From positions 41,909-105,908 of the forward strand of contig NZ_BOOK01000046.1 of the NCBI RefSeq assembly GCF_016863195.1: a stretch of 64,000 nt of DNA, given 5' to 3'. A model generated the notes under the pieces. That model was not told the DNA's origin and did not search any database. It saw only the letters and a list, made by a program, of their open reading frames with translations. The DNA is from Paraplanobispora takensis (lineage in GTDB: Bacteria > Actinomycetota > Actinomycetes > Streptosporangiales > Streptosporangiaceae). The translations under genes and the position numbers were made by a program. Shown here in pieces: positions 1 to 8,477 of the stretch; within the stretch, counting starts at the first letter, position 1, and every line of letters begins with the position of its first letter.

Positions 1-645
1 ATGCCCTCCCGGGTGTTCACCTGCCTGCTCGTCTCCGACCTCGGGAGCCTGACATCGGCCGACCTCGTACGCCGGCTACAGGTCAGCCCGGCCTCGGTGT
101 CCAAGGCCGTCGGCTACCTCGAATCGATCGGACTGGTGGGACGCGGCCGGGATCCGGACGGGCGCCGCGAGCGATATGTGATCGGCGATGACGTCTGGCT
201 CCGCGCCTGGAGAACCGACACCAGGGCGCACGCCGAGGTCTCGGCGGCCGCGCGGCGTGGAGCGCACATCTTCGGCTCCGGCACCCCCGCCGGGACCCGG
301 CTCCGCGAGATGGGCCGGTTCTTCGCCCGTATCAGCGACCATATGGACGACGGCGGTCTCGGCCGCACCGCCGAGGCCGACACGCTGACGGTGATCGCCG
401 CGCTCGTGCACGCCGCCCGGCCGCTCACCGCGGACGACCTCGCCGCGGCGCTGGACTGGCCCGCTCAGCGTGTCGCCGGCGCCCTGGACGTGCTCGGAGG
501 TCGCCCGGTCCTGTCCGACCCGCTCGCCGTGGAGCGTCTCGGAGACGGCGCCTACGTCGTCACCCCGAGGCCGGACCGGCTGAGCCCCGCGCAGCGCGAG
601 GCACTGACTCTCAGCCCCCGCCCGGCTCCGGGGACCCGGAAGTGA
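1..645 (+). CDS. MarR/GbsR-like winged-helix regulator (5' partial)
   Basis: The frame is open from the first base of the window, so the real start probably lies upstream and this is a 3' portion of 214 residues. Residues about 18-65 form a winged helix-turn-helix with recognition helix LQVSPASVSKAVGYLE and a wing around DPDGRRERY, as in MarR/GbsR-type transcription factors. The remaining helical part (residues 75-180) would serve dimerisation, and residues 135-165 resemble a second, degenerate winged helix. The stop is followed 22 bases later by the convergent end of a LacI gene. Target genes cannot be seen because upstream sequence is missing. Family is fairly sure; function is not. Confidence 0.75.
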   Translation: MPSRVFTCLLVSDLGSLTSADLVRRLQVSPASVSKAVGYLESIGLVGRGRDPDGRRERYVIGDDVWLRAWRTDTRAHAEVSAAARRGAHIFGSGTPAGTRLREMGRFFARISDHMDDGGLGRTAEADTLTVIAALVHAARPLTADDLAAALDWPAQRVAGALDVLGGRPVLSDPLAVERLGDGAYVVTPRPDRLSPAQREALTLSPRPAPGTRK

Positions 646-667
646 CGAGGTCGGCGACCGGCCGTGT

Positions 668-1732
668 TCACCCCCGCCGGCCGGCGGTGCTCTCGCGGAC
701 CACCAGCCGGTGGGCGGCCACGATCTTGCGTGCCGGTGGCGGCGTGTCCCCGGACGGCGCCGCGGGGTCCGGGCGCCTGCCCGCTCCGGCCGCCGGCCGT
801 TTCAGCCGGTCGGCCAGGCAGGCCAGCGCCCGCTCGGCGATCCCGGTCTTGTCCGGGGCCACGGTGGTCAGCGACGGGGTGGCGTAGCGCCCGTCCTCGA
901 TGTCGTCGAACCCGCACACCGCCAGATCGCGCGGGACGGCCAGGCCGTGATCCAGCGCCGCCCGCAGGGCGCCCAGCGCGAGCTGGTCACTGAAGCAGAA
1001 GACGGCGTCCGGGGCGTGTCCCCCCTCCAGAAGCTCGCGCATGGCCCGGGCCCCGTCGGCCCGGTGCAGAGCGGTCACCGGCATCTCCAGGGCCGGGTCG
1101 CAGGCGATCCCCGCGGCCCCAAGCGCCTGCCGGTATCCGGCGATCCGCTGCTGCGCGGTGCCGTTGGCCAGGTGCGGCTGCACGCCGATCGCCGCGATCC
1201 GGCGACGGCCCAGGCCGATCAGGTGGTCGGTGGCCTCGGCCGCGGCCGCCACCGAGTCCACGCTCACATGGTCGATCAGTCCGGCGGCGTCCTGCTCGCC
1301 GAGCAGGACCAGGGGGACGGCGTCGGCGCGCCGGCGCAGCTCGGCCGGGGACAGGGCCCAGGGACTCATGACCAGTCCGTCGACGATCTGTCCCGGCAGG
1401 CCGTCGAGCAGCAGGCGCTCGCGATCGGGATCGCCGTTGGTCTGGTCCACCAGCAGGGTCCAGCCGTACTGCTGCGCCGCCTGGACCAGCAGGGAGGCCA
1501 GTTCCCCGAAGTACGGCGAGTCGATCTCCGGGATGACCAGCCCGACCAGCCCGGACCGGCCCGCGCGCAGCAGCCGGGCCGCCGCGTTGGGGCGGTACTG
1601 CAGCTCCTCCAGCGCCTGCTGCACGCGCCGCCGGGTCTCCGGGGCGACCTGGGGGAAGTCGTTGACGACGTTCGACACCGTGCGCACCGACACCCCCGCC
1701 CGCATCGCCACGTCCTTCAGGCTCGCGCCCAC
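668..1732 (-). CDS. LacI-family transcriptional regulator
   Basis: A LacI/GalR repressor of 354 residues. The N-terminal helix-turn-helix (LKDVAMRAGVSVRTVSNVVN) is followed by the hinge helix ending in RPNAAARLLRAGRSG and a periplasmic-binding-protein-like effector domain starting at LVGLVIPEID. I chose the GTG at 1732 because a GGGAGGA ribosome site lies just upstream and the protein then begins four residues before the DNA-binding domain. A longer open frame reaches 1951 but would cross the operator region and the divergent gene. It is divergent from a phytanoyl-CoA dioxygenase-like gene, and the gap holds a tandem palindromic site, so it probably represses itself and that enzyme. The effector is unknown, likely a sugar or small metabolite. 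Confidence 0.9.
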   Translation of the reverse strand: MGASLKDVAMRAGVSVRTVSNVVNDFPQVAPETRRRVQQALEELQYRPNAAARLLRAGRSGLVGLVIPEIDSPYFGELASLLVQAAQQYGWTLLVDQTNGDPDRERLLLDGLPGQIVDGLVMSPWALSPAELRRRADAVPLVLLGEQDAAGLIDHVSVDSVAAAAEATDHLIGLGRRRIAAIGVQPHLANGTAQQRIAGYRQALGAAGIACDPALEMPVTALHRADGARAMRELLEGGHAPDAVFCFSDQLALGALRAALDHGLAVPRDLAVCGFDDIEDGRYATPSLTTVAPDKTGIAERALACLADRLKRPAAGAGRRPDPAAPSGDTPPPARKIVAAHRLVVRESTAGRRG

Positions 1733-1821
1733 CGCCCGTCCTCCCGTCCGTGCCCCGCCGCGCCACAAGCCTGGCACCAGGCCCTCGTACAGGGCACCTT
1801 CCCTCGCCAGCAAAGCACTGT

Positions 1822-1845
1822 TGCAACGTTGCATGCAACGATGCA
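1822..1845. promoter_or_regulatory. Tandem LacI-type operator in divergent promoter
   Basis: Two adjacent 12-mers, TGCAACGTTGCA (1822-1833, perfect palindrome) and TGCAACGATGCA (1834-1845, one mismatch), sit head to tail. The central CG is typical of LacI/GalR operators. The site lies about 90 bases from the LacI start and 37 bases from the start of the divergent oxygenase, so it can control both. Assignment to the adjacent LacI protein is inference from position. Confidence 0.7.
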
Positions 1846-1881
1846 ATATGGATGAATCCCCCAGAAAAGGAGCTGGCAGGC

Positions 1882-2790
1882 ATGACGGAGACAGTGCGTC
1901 CCACCCCGGCTCGGCCGCGGACGGCCGGCGAGCGGCGGCCCGGGTCCGCACCGGCGGGCTGGCGCGACATCCGGGCCGACGAGGCGAGCGTGGCGGCCGC
2001 GGTCGCGGACCTCCACCGCGACGGGATCACCGCGCGTCAGGGCGCCTTCGAGGCCGGATGGGCCGATGAGATGGCGCAGGACATCGAGGCGGCCTTCCGC
2101 GAGGCGCTCTCCCGGCCGGGCGGCGCGGTGGGACGCGGCCCGAACCGCTACTACGTCGAGATCCACCCCGAGCAGCTGCGCGGTTTCACCGACCTGGTCA
2201 CCCACCCGTGGGTGAGCGCGGTCTGCGAGGCGGTGCTCGGCCCGCGGTACGAGATCGTCGAGCTGGGCTTCGACGTGCCGCTGGCCGGGGCGGTCGACCA
2301 GCCCTGGCACCGCGACTTCCCGATGCCCGAGGAGACCCGGTCCCACCGCAGGCTCACCTCACTGGCGTTCAACCTCACCGCCGTCGACACCGAGCCCGAC
2401 ATGGGACCGTTCGAGATCGCCCCCGGCACGCAGTGGGACGACGAGCCCTCCTTCGAGCACGGCATGTTCCCGCCCAGGGACGCCTACGCGCGCTATCGCG
2501 AGCGCGCGGTGCGCAAGTATCCGCGCCGCGGCGACATCTCGGCCCGCTCCGCGCTGACGATCCACCGGGGTACGGCCAACCGCTCGGCCAAGGACCGTCC
2601 CGTGCTCGTCCTGGGCGTCGACGCCCCCGGTGCGGGCAATGCCGCCCGCCACGACATGGCCGTCACCCGCGGCTACTGGGAGAGCCTGCCCGCGCAGGTG
2701 CGCGACCACCTGCCCTGCCCGGTGGTCGACGAGCTGCGCCCGATCACGCAGAAGCACACGATCGAGGGCCTGGTGATGGGAGAGGCGTGA
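1882..2790 (+). CDS. Phytanoyl-CoA dioxygenase (PhyH) family protein
   Basis: A 302-residue protein of the non-heme Fe(II)/2-oxoglutarate oxygenase superfamily, PhyH branch. The iron-binding HxD is visible in WHRDF near residue 138, and a distal histidine plus a 2-oxoglutarate-binding arginine fit IHRGTANRS near residue 230. The MGPFEIAPGTQW stretch is typical of PhyH proteins. The ATG at 1882 follows an AAAGGAG ribosome site; upstream in-frame starts would cross the operator. It is divergent from a LacI repressor, so it is probably induced by a small metabolite. The substrate cannot be told from sequence; related actinomycete enzymes hydroxylate varied natural products and amino acids. Confidence 0.8.
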   Translation: MTETVRPTPARPRTAGERRPGSAPAGWRDIRADEASVAAAVADLHRDGITARQGAFEAGWADEMAQDIEAAFREALSRPGGAVGRGPNRYYVEIHPEQLRGFTDLVTHPWVSAVCEAVLGPRYEIVELGFDVPLAGAVDQPWHRDFPMPEETRSHRRLTSLAFNLTAVDTEPDMGPFEIAPGTQWDDEPSFEHGMFPPRDAYARYRERAVRKYPRRGDISARSALTIHRGTANRSAKDRPVLVLGVDAPGAGNAARHDMAVTRGYWESLPAQVRDHLPCPVVDELRPITQKHTIEGLVMGEA

Positions 2791-2797
2791 GCGCCGA

Positions 2798-3580
2798 TCA
2801 CCGGGACCCGGCCGCCGGCGGCGGATGGGCCCGCACCGTCCACGCGGTGGCGTCGACGCGGATGGGCGGGGAGGACAGCAGCCGCCGGCAACGCTCGCGC
2901 AGCTCGTCTCTGCGGCGGGGGCCGAGCCCGGCGACGTATTCTCCCGCGGGCCCGACCCCCAGCAGGAACGGCTCCCACCACTGCTCGAAGGTCGGATGCG
3001 TCACCCGCACGGACAAGGTCGTCGGTTCCGGGTCGCGCAGACCGGCCAGCTCGAACAGCTCCCGCAGGTGTCCCTCTCGCGCGCCGGCCAGGCCGGACTC
3101 GTCGGGGGCCTCGGGGTCGAGGTCACGGGCGGCCCGCCAGAAGAGCGACAGCGGACCGCCGTCTCCGGCGTGATCCCACACGCAGGCGGCCACCACCCCC
3201 GCCGGCCGGGTGACCCGTGCCATCTCGCGCAGTCCCGCGACGGGGTCGCCCATGAAGTGCACGACCAGCTGGGCGAAGGTGACGTCGAAGGTCGCATCGG
3301 CGAAGGGGAGCCGTTCCGCGGCCGCCGCCCGCACGTCCACTCCGTCCAGGCGCTCGCGCGCGGCCGCTACGAACGCCTCGGAGGGGTCCACGGCGCAGAC
3401 GGCGTCCGGCCCCAGCCGCCGGACCAGCTCCGCCGCCAGCGCTCCGGGCCCGCACCCGACATCCAGCGCCCGCTGACCCCGGCGGGGGTCCACCAGGCCG
3501 GCGAACCGCACCGCGAGCGGCTCGGAGTAGCGTCCCATGAAGCGCCCGTAGGCGTCGGCACTGACGTCGAAGGCCACCAC
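2798..3580 (-). CDS. SAM-dependent class I methyltransferase
   Basis: A 260-residue methyltransferase of the Methyltransf_11 (UbiE-like) type. Motif I is LDVGCGPGALAAELV near residues 40-54, the acidic motif II follows at AVDPS, and FDVTFAQLVVHFM fits motifs III/IV. The start is a pair of GTG codons (3580 or 3577). It converges with the PhyH gene, the two stops being 7 bases apart. The methyl acceptor is not predictable. Confidence 0.88.
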   Translation of the reverse strand: MVAFDVSADAYGRFMGRYSEPLAVRFAGLVDPRRGQRALDVGCGPGALAAELVRRLGPDAVCAVDPSEAFVAAARERLDGVDVRAAAAERLPFADATFDVTFAQLVVHFMGDPVAGLREMARVTRPAGVVAACVWDHAGDGGPLSLFWRAARDLDPEAPDESGLAGAREGHLRELFELAGLRDPEPTTLSVRVTHPTFEQWWEPFLLGVGPAGEYVAGLGPRRRDELRERCRRLLSSPPIRVDATAWTVRAHPPPAAGSR

Positions 3581-3612
3581 TGCAGCCTATGTCGGCCGCG
3601 CCGGGCGGTCAT

Positions 3613-5283
3613 TCAGTCGGCCGGAGCCAGGTCGAGGCCGGCGAGTGCGGCGTAGTGCATGAACTTGAACGGGTTGAGCATCTGGTTCTGCGCGACCAGC
3701 GAATCCAGGAGCCGTCGCCTCAGGCCGGCGAGATCGGGATCCTCGGGGTGCCTGAGCAGCCCCAGGTCGACGAGGTGCAGCGCCAGGGCCTGCTCGCCCC
3801 GCCGTACCAGCTCGCGACCCGCCGCGCCGAAAGCCGCGGCGCTCCCGCCGCCGAGCAGGTCCATCGCGGCGGCCAGTTCCGCGGGCGCGAAGCGCTCGAT
3901 GCCCTCGCCCCGCCTGTGCCAGTACCCGGTCCGCTGGCGGTGCAGGCGCTGGATGAAGTTGTCACGGGTGACCAGGTACGGCATGACCGCCGCGGGATGT
4001 TCCCTGAGGACGTCCGGCAGGTGGTTGAGCCGCAGGATCTCCACGAGGGTCAGCCCGTCCGCGATCCCGGCCGCGACGAGTCGTTCCAGGTCCCGCAGCG
4101 CTGCGAGCAGTCCGGGGAAGGCCTCGATCGTGTAGTTCTCGGTCAGTGCGGTGTGCCCGTGGACGAGCTGCCGCGGCCGCAGGCCGATGACCGTCCGCAT
4201 GGCCTCGAACAGTCCTTCCGCGGATCCCTCCGCCAGGGTCGGGGCGCCGAGATAGGGCATGCTCATGTCGCCGGTGAAGACCACGCCCAGACTCGGGATG
4301 TGGATGAGCAGCCCGTCGTCGGTCTCCCCTCCCGGGATCGGGATGAGGGTGAACTCCACGCCGCCGATCGTCAGGGTCTGCCTGCCGCGTACGAGGCGGT
4401 CGGGCGTGAGGTCCAGGCGACGGCTCTCCCCCTCGCGTGGGAGGTAGTAGCCGAGCGGCGGCGGGCCGGAGTTCTGCAGTGCGAGTTCGCCGGCGAAGTT
4501 CGCCTGCGCGATCACCGTGGCGCCGCCGGCCCTGAAGGCGTCGACTCCCCCGACGTGGTCCGCGTGGGCGTGCGTGAGGATCACGTGCGTGACGGGCAGC
4601 TCGGTGATCTCGCGGAGTTCGCGCAGGGCCGCGGCCGCGTGCTCCGGTGTGCTCGCGGCGTCGATCGCGACCACCCCGTCGCCGGTGACGACGAAGCCGA
4701 CGTCGGAGAAGTCGTAGCCCTGGGCCGCGTACACGCCCGGCCCGAATCCGACCAGGCGCCGGGGGCCGAAGCGGAACCCGTCCTCGCGGTTCCCCCAGTG
4801 CGGGGTGATCAGATGCCCGGCCCGCCCGCGCGCCCGCTCCGCCGCCTCGGTACGGCCGAGCAGATCGTAGGCGCGTGCCAGCGCCGCGTGGACGGGCCGC
4901 ATGAACCCGGGCGGGAACCGGTCCTTGACCATGAGGACGAACTCCAGATCCTCGACCACCGTCTCCGCGCGGCCCGCGCACCCGGGCAGGTCCGCCAGAC
5001 TGATCCCGCGGAAGTAGTGGGGCAGGCCCAGATCCAGGGAGGCGGCGGCGTCGAGCTTGGCGATCGCCTCTGCGGCCCGGCCTTCCAGCCGGGACTGGAA
5101 GGCGCCGGCGAGGGCCAGCAGGAGAGCGTCGTCCGGCGCCTGGGCCGACAGGGCCGAGAAGAACTCGAATCCCTCCCCGTCGAGCCCGGCGGCCGTGAAC
5201 TGGTTCGCCAGCACGATCCTGGTTCGGCGCTCGGCCTTGGGCCAGGCCGCCACCTCCGACAGGGCCGCGATCTCCATGTTCAT
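3613..5283 (-). CDS. Metallo-beta-lactamase fold hydrolase, alkylsulfatase-like
   Basis: A 556-residue protein. Residues about 1-130 are helical and repeat-like. The metallo-beta-lactamase domain carries the zinc motif HAHADHVGG near residue 240 with GDMSMPYLG and HGHTAL further on. The last about 130 residues resemble the alkylsulfatase dimerisation domain (YWHRRGEGIERFAPAEL, then LGGGSAAAFGAAGRELV). This order suggests hydrolysis of alkyl or aryl sulfate esters, although the N-terminal region is unlike classical SdsA1. Its ATG overlaps the stop of the upstream transporter remnant by four bases (ATGA), so it is translationally coupled to a broken gene. Metal-dependent hydrolase is nearly certain; the sulfatase assignment is moderate. 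Confidence 0.78.
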   Translation of the reverse strand: MNMEIAALSEVAAWPKAERRTRIVLANQFTAAGLDGEGFEFFSALSAQAPDDALLLALAGAFQSRLEGRAAEAIAKLDAAASLDLGLPHYFRGISLADLPGCAGRAETVVEDLEFVLMVKDRFPPGFMRPVHAALARAYDLLGRTEAAERARGRAGHLITPHWGNREDGFRFGPRRLVGFGPGVYAAQGYDFSDVGFVVTGDGVVAIDAASTPEHAAAALRELREITELPVTHVILTHAHADHVGGVDAFRAGGATVIAQANFAGELALQNSGPPPLGYYLPREGESRRLDLTPDRLVRGRQTLTIGGVEFTLIPIPGGETDDGLLIHIPSLGVVFTGDMSMPYLGAPTLAEGSAEGLFEAMRTVIGLRPRQLVHGHTALTENYTIEAFPGLLAALRDLERLVAAGIADGLTLVEILRLNHLPDVLREHPAAVMPYLVTRDNFIQRLHRQRTGYWHRRGEGIERFAPAELAAAMDLLGGGSAAAFGAAGRELVRRGEQALALHLVDLGLLRHPEDPDLAGLRRRLLDSLVAQNQMLNPFKFMHYAALAGLDLAPAD

Positions 5284-5636
5284 CTCTCTTCTCCGTTCGA
5301 AGGGCGGATGAGCGCGAGGGCGAACGCCGCGGCGGCGGCCGAGGCGATCATGAACCAGCGGGTGTCGTCGTGGGCGCCGATCACGGTGGAGGCGGTGGGG
5401 GTGCCGAGGACGGCGACCCAGGACACCCCGGCCACGGAGGAGTTCCCGAAGTCGGCCTGAATCGCCGGGACGGCGATGTTGACGATGAACACGTCGAGGG
5501 TGGAGACGAAGACCGCCAAGGCCACGACGGCGAAGACGGCACGGGGGTGACCGGCGCCCGGGGGCGGGCCGAACGCCGGCGGGCCGGGAGACGTGCCCGC
5601 GGCGGCAGGGGACGCCTGCGTTCCGATGGTAGCCAT
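5280..5636 (-). pseudogene. MFS permease remnant with large in-frame deletion
   Basis: This 118-residue frame starts like a DHA2-type drug permease (TM1: FVSTLDVFIVNIAVPAIQ) and then passes straight into what looks like the last transmembrane segment (AVLGT..., then FMIASAAAAAFALALI) and a charged tail. About 12 membrane segments of a normal 450-500 residue transporter are missing, yet the frame stays open. The simplest reading is an internal in-frame deletion. The remnant still has its own promoter region divergent from an HxlR regulator, and its stop overlaps the start of the downstream hydrolase, so it may persist as a translational leader for that gene. Confidence 0.7.
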
Positions 5637-5713
5637 GACAAGTTACTAAATCTCTAAGACAAGAAAGTCAAGCGATAGCGTGATTAATTAAAGTCTGATG
5701 CTAGGATCAGGTC

Positions 5714-6370
5714 ATGCGCTCCTACAATCAGTACTGCTCCGTCGCCAAAGCCCTCGATGTCGTCGGCGATCGCTGGACCCTGCTGATCGTGCGGGAGCTG
5801 CTGGCCCGCGGCCCGTCGCGCTACACCGACCTGCGCTCCGGGCTGCCGGGGATCGCCACCAACCTGCTCGCGGACCGTCTGCGCGAGATGGAGGCCGCCG
5901 GCCTGGTGGAGCGCGAGGACGCCCCGCCCCCGATCGCCACGACCCTGTTCCGGCTGACCGAGCGCGGCGCCGGCCTGGGGTCGGTGATCTCCGAGCTCGG
6001 CCGCTGGGGCGTGCCGCTGATGAGCGAGTACCGGCCGCAGGACGCCTTCCGCGGCCAGTGGTTGCGCCTGCCCGTCCGGATGTTCCTGGCCGACCACGAA
6101 CCCGACCGGCCCCCGGTCTCGATCCAGGTCGTCGCCGAGGACCAGACGGTGGTGATCGATGTCGCCGGCGGGCAGGTCTCGCTCCGCCTGGGCGCCGGCC
6201 CGGACGCCGCGGCGACCGTCACCGGGCCGCCACCGCGCATCCTCACCCTGTTCAGCGGCAACCTCCCCCTCGCCGAGGCGGCGGAGCACGGCATACAGAT
6301 CACCGGGTCGCAGGAGGCCGTCCGGCGCGTCCTGCCCCGCAGTAGACAGGCAATTAGCAAATTGCCATAA
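5714..6370 (+). CDS. HxlR-family regulator with C-terminal SCP2-like domain
   Basis: A 218-residue protein. Residues 1-100 form an HxlR winged helix: CSVAKALDVVGDRWTLLIVR, then SRYTDLRSGLPGIATNLLADR, then the wing. Residues 115-215 look like the sterol-carrier-like extension found in longer HxlR proteins (VVIDVAGGQVSLRLG). The first cysteine (residue 8) is the position that senses electrophiles in some family members. It is divergent from the MFS remnant, with only 77 bases of AT-richer sequence between, so the lost transporter was its probable target. It ends just before an ArsR gene, and the possible ArsR operator covers its last codons. Confidence 0.85.
   Translation: MRSYNQYCSVAKALDVVGDRWTLLIVRELLARGPSRYTDLRSGLPGIATNLLADRLREMEAAGLVEREDAPPPIATTLFRLTERGAGLGSVISELGRWGVPLMSEYRPQDAFRGQWLRLPVRMFLADHEPDRPPVSIQVVAEDQTVVIDVAGGQVSLRLGAGPDAAATVTGPPPRILTLFSGNLPLAEAAEHGIQITGSQEAVRRVLPRSRQAISKLP
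6350..6365. promoter_or_regulatory. Possible ArsR operator
   Basis: Inverted repeat GCAATT-AGCA-AATTGC at 6350-6365, AT-rich against its surroundings, over the last codons of the HxlR gene and 13 bases before the ArsR start. Its position suggests autoregulation of the ArsR-YbaK pair; this is inference. Confidence 0.45.
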
Positions 6371-6377
6371 TTCCTTC

Positions 6378-6680
6378 ATGCTGGACGTGGACCTGGTGAA
6401 GGCGCTGGCCAACGAGAAGCGTCTGAGGATCCTGGAGTGGCTGCGCGACCCTGAGCGCCATTTCCCGCCGCAGCGCGACGGCGATCTGGTGCGCGACGGA
6501 GTCTGCTCCCTGTTCATCGCCCAGAAGCTGGGGGTGAGCCAGCCGACCTGCGGCGAACATCTGAAGGTGCTCGCGCAGGCCGGGCTGCTGCGCGGCAGGA
6601 AGATCAAGCAATGGGTGTTCTACCAGCGCGACGAGGAGCGCATTTCCGAGGCGAAGGAGTTGCTGAGCGGTGAGTGGTGA
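6378..6680 (+). CDS. ArsR-type winged-helix regulator
   Basis: A 100-residue protein. The ATG at 6378 begins MLDVDLVKALANEKRLRILEW, as in ArsR/HTH_20 regulators, and the recognition helix lies around VSQPTCGEHLKVLAQAGLL. The cysteines in DGVCSLFIAQ and QPTCGEH could serve metal or redox sensing, but the classical ArsR CxC metal site is absent. It is packed between HxlR (7 bases upstream) and a YbaK-family gene, whose GTG start lies inside its last codons (11-base overlap), so the two are cotranslated. Confidence 0.82.
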   Translation: MLDVDLVKALANEKRLRILEWLRDPERHFPPQRDGDLVRDGVCSLFIAQKLGVSQPTCGEHLKVLAQAGLLRGRKIKQWVFYQRDEERISEAKELLSGEW

Positions 6681-7200
6681 GCCGGGCGGCGGTGCCGCCG
6701 CACCCGGGAGTCCCGGCGCGGGGCTCTATGAACGGTTGATCGCCGATCTGGAGGCGGCCGGAGCCCGCTATCGTCTGATCGACCACCCGCCCGAGGGGCG
6801 CACCGAGGCGGTCAGCGCCCTGCGGGGACACGACGTCGCGCGGGCCGCCAAGTGCCTGATCGTGATGGTCAAGATCGGCAAGAAGCGGACCCGGCACGTG
6901 CTGGCCGTGGTGCCCGGCGATGCCCGCCTGGATCTGCAGGCGGTGAAAGCCCTGATGGAGGGCACCTATGCCGCCTTCGCCGACCGCGGCAGGGCCGAGG
7001 AGCTGGCCGGCAGCGTCAGCGGCACCGTACTGCCCTTCAGCTATCACCCCGAGCTGGAGGTGGTCGCCGATCCGGCACTGCTGCACGGGCCGGAGCTGTT
7101 CTTCAACGCCGCCCGGCTGGACCGCTCGATCGCCCTGGCCACCGACGACTACCTCCGCCTGGCCGCCCCCCGCCTCGCCCCCGTCATCACGGCCTCCTGA
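6670..7200 (+). CDS. YbaK/aminoacyl-tRNA deacylase-domain protein
   Basis: A 176-residue single-domain protein of the YbaK/ProX superfamily, whose members hydrolyse mischarged tRNAs in trans. The conserved lysine region is ARAAKCLIVMVK and the later parts are VVPGDARLDLQAVKAL and GTVLPFSYHPELEVVAD. The GTG at 6670 overlaps the ArsR stop by 11 bases. The presence of an ArsR partner is uncommon for this family. Which tRNA or other ester it acts on is unknown. Confidence 0.8.
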   Translation: MSGEPGGGAAAPGSPGAGLYERLIADLEAAGARYRLIDHPPEGRTEAVSALRGHDVARAAKCLIVMVKIGKKRTRHVLAVVPGDARLDLQAVKALMEGTYAAFADRGRAEELAGSVSGTVLPFSYHPELEVVADPALLHGPELFFNAARLDRSIALATDDYLRLAAPRLAPVITAS

Positions 7201-7202
7201 CT

Positions 7203-7219
7203 CCGGCCCGCCGGGCCGG
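7203..7219. terminator. GC-rich hairpin between convergent genes
   Basis: CCGGCCC-GCC-GGGCCGG is a perfect 7-base stem with a 3-base loop, placed immediately after the YbaK stop and before the convergent monooxygenase stop. There is no long T tract, which is common for actinomycete terminators. Confidence 0.5.
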
Positions 7220-7228
7220 TGGGGCCTT

Positions 7229-8467
7229 TCACCGGCGTACGGCCAGATACCCGGCGAGGTGGGCGATCACCTCGCGCGCGTCGTCCTCGATGCCGTTGAT
7301 GAACGTGGACCTGCGCCGCCGCAGCACGGGCAGTCCCAGCGCGTACAGCCCCGGGCCGTCGACCACGCCGCCGTCGTGGCGCAGCCGGCCCTTCTCGTCG
7401 ACCACGGGCACCTCGAGCCAGCCGTAGTCGGGCCGGAACCCCGTCGCCCACACGATCGTGCGGATCTCACCGCCGCTCAGGTCCAGCTGCCAGCGCGCCG
7501 ACTCGGGCACCCGGGTCGGCGCGAAGCGCTCGGGCGGGGCGAGCTCGTCGTCGCGGCCCCGCGTCCCGGCCCACTCGTCGAAGGTGTCCAGCAGGCGCTC
7601 CATCTTGAGGTCCGCCAGGGAGAAGACGTTGCGCAGGCCGCCGGAGAACAGCGCGCGGCCGTCGCGCACGTCCGCCCAGCGGCCCACGAGCTCGACGCCC
7701 ATCGAGGTGAGCGCGTTGAGGTCGAGCGTCGCGCGTTCGGGGGTCCCGACGAGCTGGGGCGAGGGCAGCCGCCGGGCCCGGGTGAGATCGTCGACCTGGT
7801 CGTATCGCTGGTCCCACACGCCGGAGGCGTCCATCCACCACAACACGTCGCGCCCGCGGTAGGTGCGGGGCAGCCGTACGTGCTCCCCCACCGAGAGCAC
7901 CACCGGCCGGCCCGACCTGCGCAGCTCGGCGGCCAGCTGCACGCCGGTCGCCGAGGCCCCCACGACGAGCACGCCGCCCTCGGGCAGCCGGCCGGGTTCG
8001 CGGTAGTCGAACGGCGTCAGCTGCTCGACGGAGGCCGGCACCGCGCCGGCGAACCGCGGCACCGCCGGCAGGTTGCAGGCGCCGCTGGCGACGACCAGCG
8101 TCCGGCAGGCGATCTCGCCGCGGCTCGTCGTCACGCGGTACCCGTCACCGGCGCGCCGTACGGAGGTGACGTCCGTGCCGGTCCGCACGGGGGCGCCCGA
8201 GAGCTTGGCGGAGCGCTCGATGAACTCCGTGATCTCCGCCGTGGTCATGTAGCCGTCGGGGTCCGGGCCTTGGTAGCGAAGGCCCGGAAGGCGGCTCTGC
8301 CAGTTGGGGGTGAGCAGCCGGAAGGACTCCCAGCGCTCGCGCCGCCATGAGTTCGCCACCTCACCGCGCTCGATCACCAGGTGGTCGATCGACCGTTCGC
8401 TCAGGAAGTGGCTCGCCGCGAGGCCCGCGTGCCCCGCGCCGACGACGACTGTCGTGACGCTTTCGAT
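7229..8467 (-). CDS. FAD/NAD(P)-dependent flavin monooxygenase, unusual start
   Basis: A flavin-containing monooxygenase/YczP-like oxidoreductase. The FAD motif is VVVGAGHAGLAASHF, the second Rossmann motif is VLVVGASATGVQLAAEL, and the late signature is TIVWATGFRPDYGWL. The first ATG/GTG in this frame (GTG at 8377) would cut off the whole FAD-binding motif. The frame upstream has no ATG, GTG or TTG before it enters the OsmC gene. The best start by homology is an ATC at 8467, which follows a GAGGG ribosome site and gives ESVTTVVVGAGHAGL. So either ATC is used or the start codon has been mutated. It lies 10 bases after the OsmC stop, in the same direction. The oxidised substrate is unknown. 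Confidence 0.75.
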   Translation of the reverse strand: MESVTTVVVGAGHAGLAASHFLSERSIDHLVIERGEVANSWRRERWESFRLLTPNWQSRLPGLRYQGPDPDGYMTTAEITEFIERSAKLSGAPVRTGTDVTSVRRAGDGYRVTTSRGEIACRTLVVASGACNLPAVPRFAGAVPASVEQLTPFDYREPGRLPEGGVLVVGASATGVQLAAELRRSGRPVVLSVGEHVRLPRTYRGRDVLWWMDASGVWDQRYDQVDDLTRARRLPSPQLVGTPERATLDLNALTSMGVELVGRWADVRDGRALFSGGLRNVFSLADLKMERLLDTFDEWAGTRGRDDELAPPERFAPTRVPESARWQLDLSGGEIRTIVWATGFRPDYGWLEVPVVDEKGRLRHDGGVVDGPGLYALGLPVLRRRRSTFINGIEDDAREVIAHLAGYLAVRR

Positions 8468-8477
8468 GACTCGGCCC

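Noticed and set aside
3589..5460. A 623-codon plus-strand frame opposite the sulfatase-like gene
   Set aside because: Antisense to a gene with intact zinc motifs; no recognisable domain.
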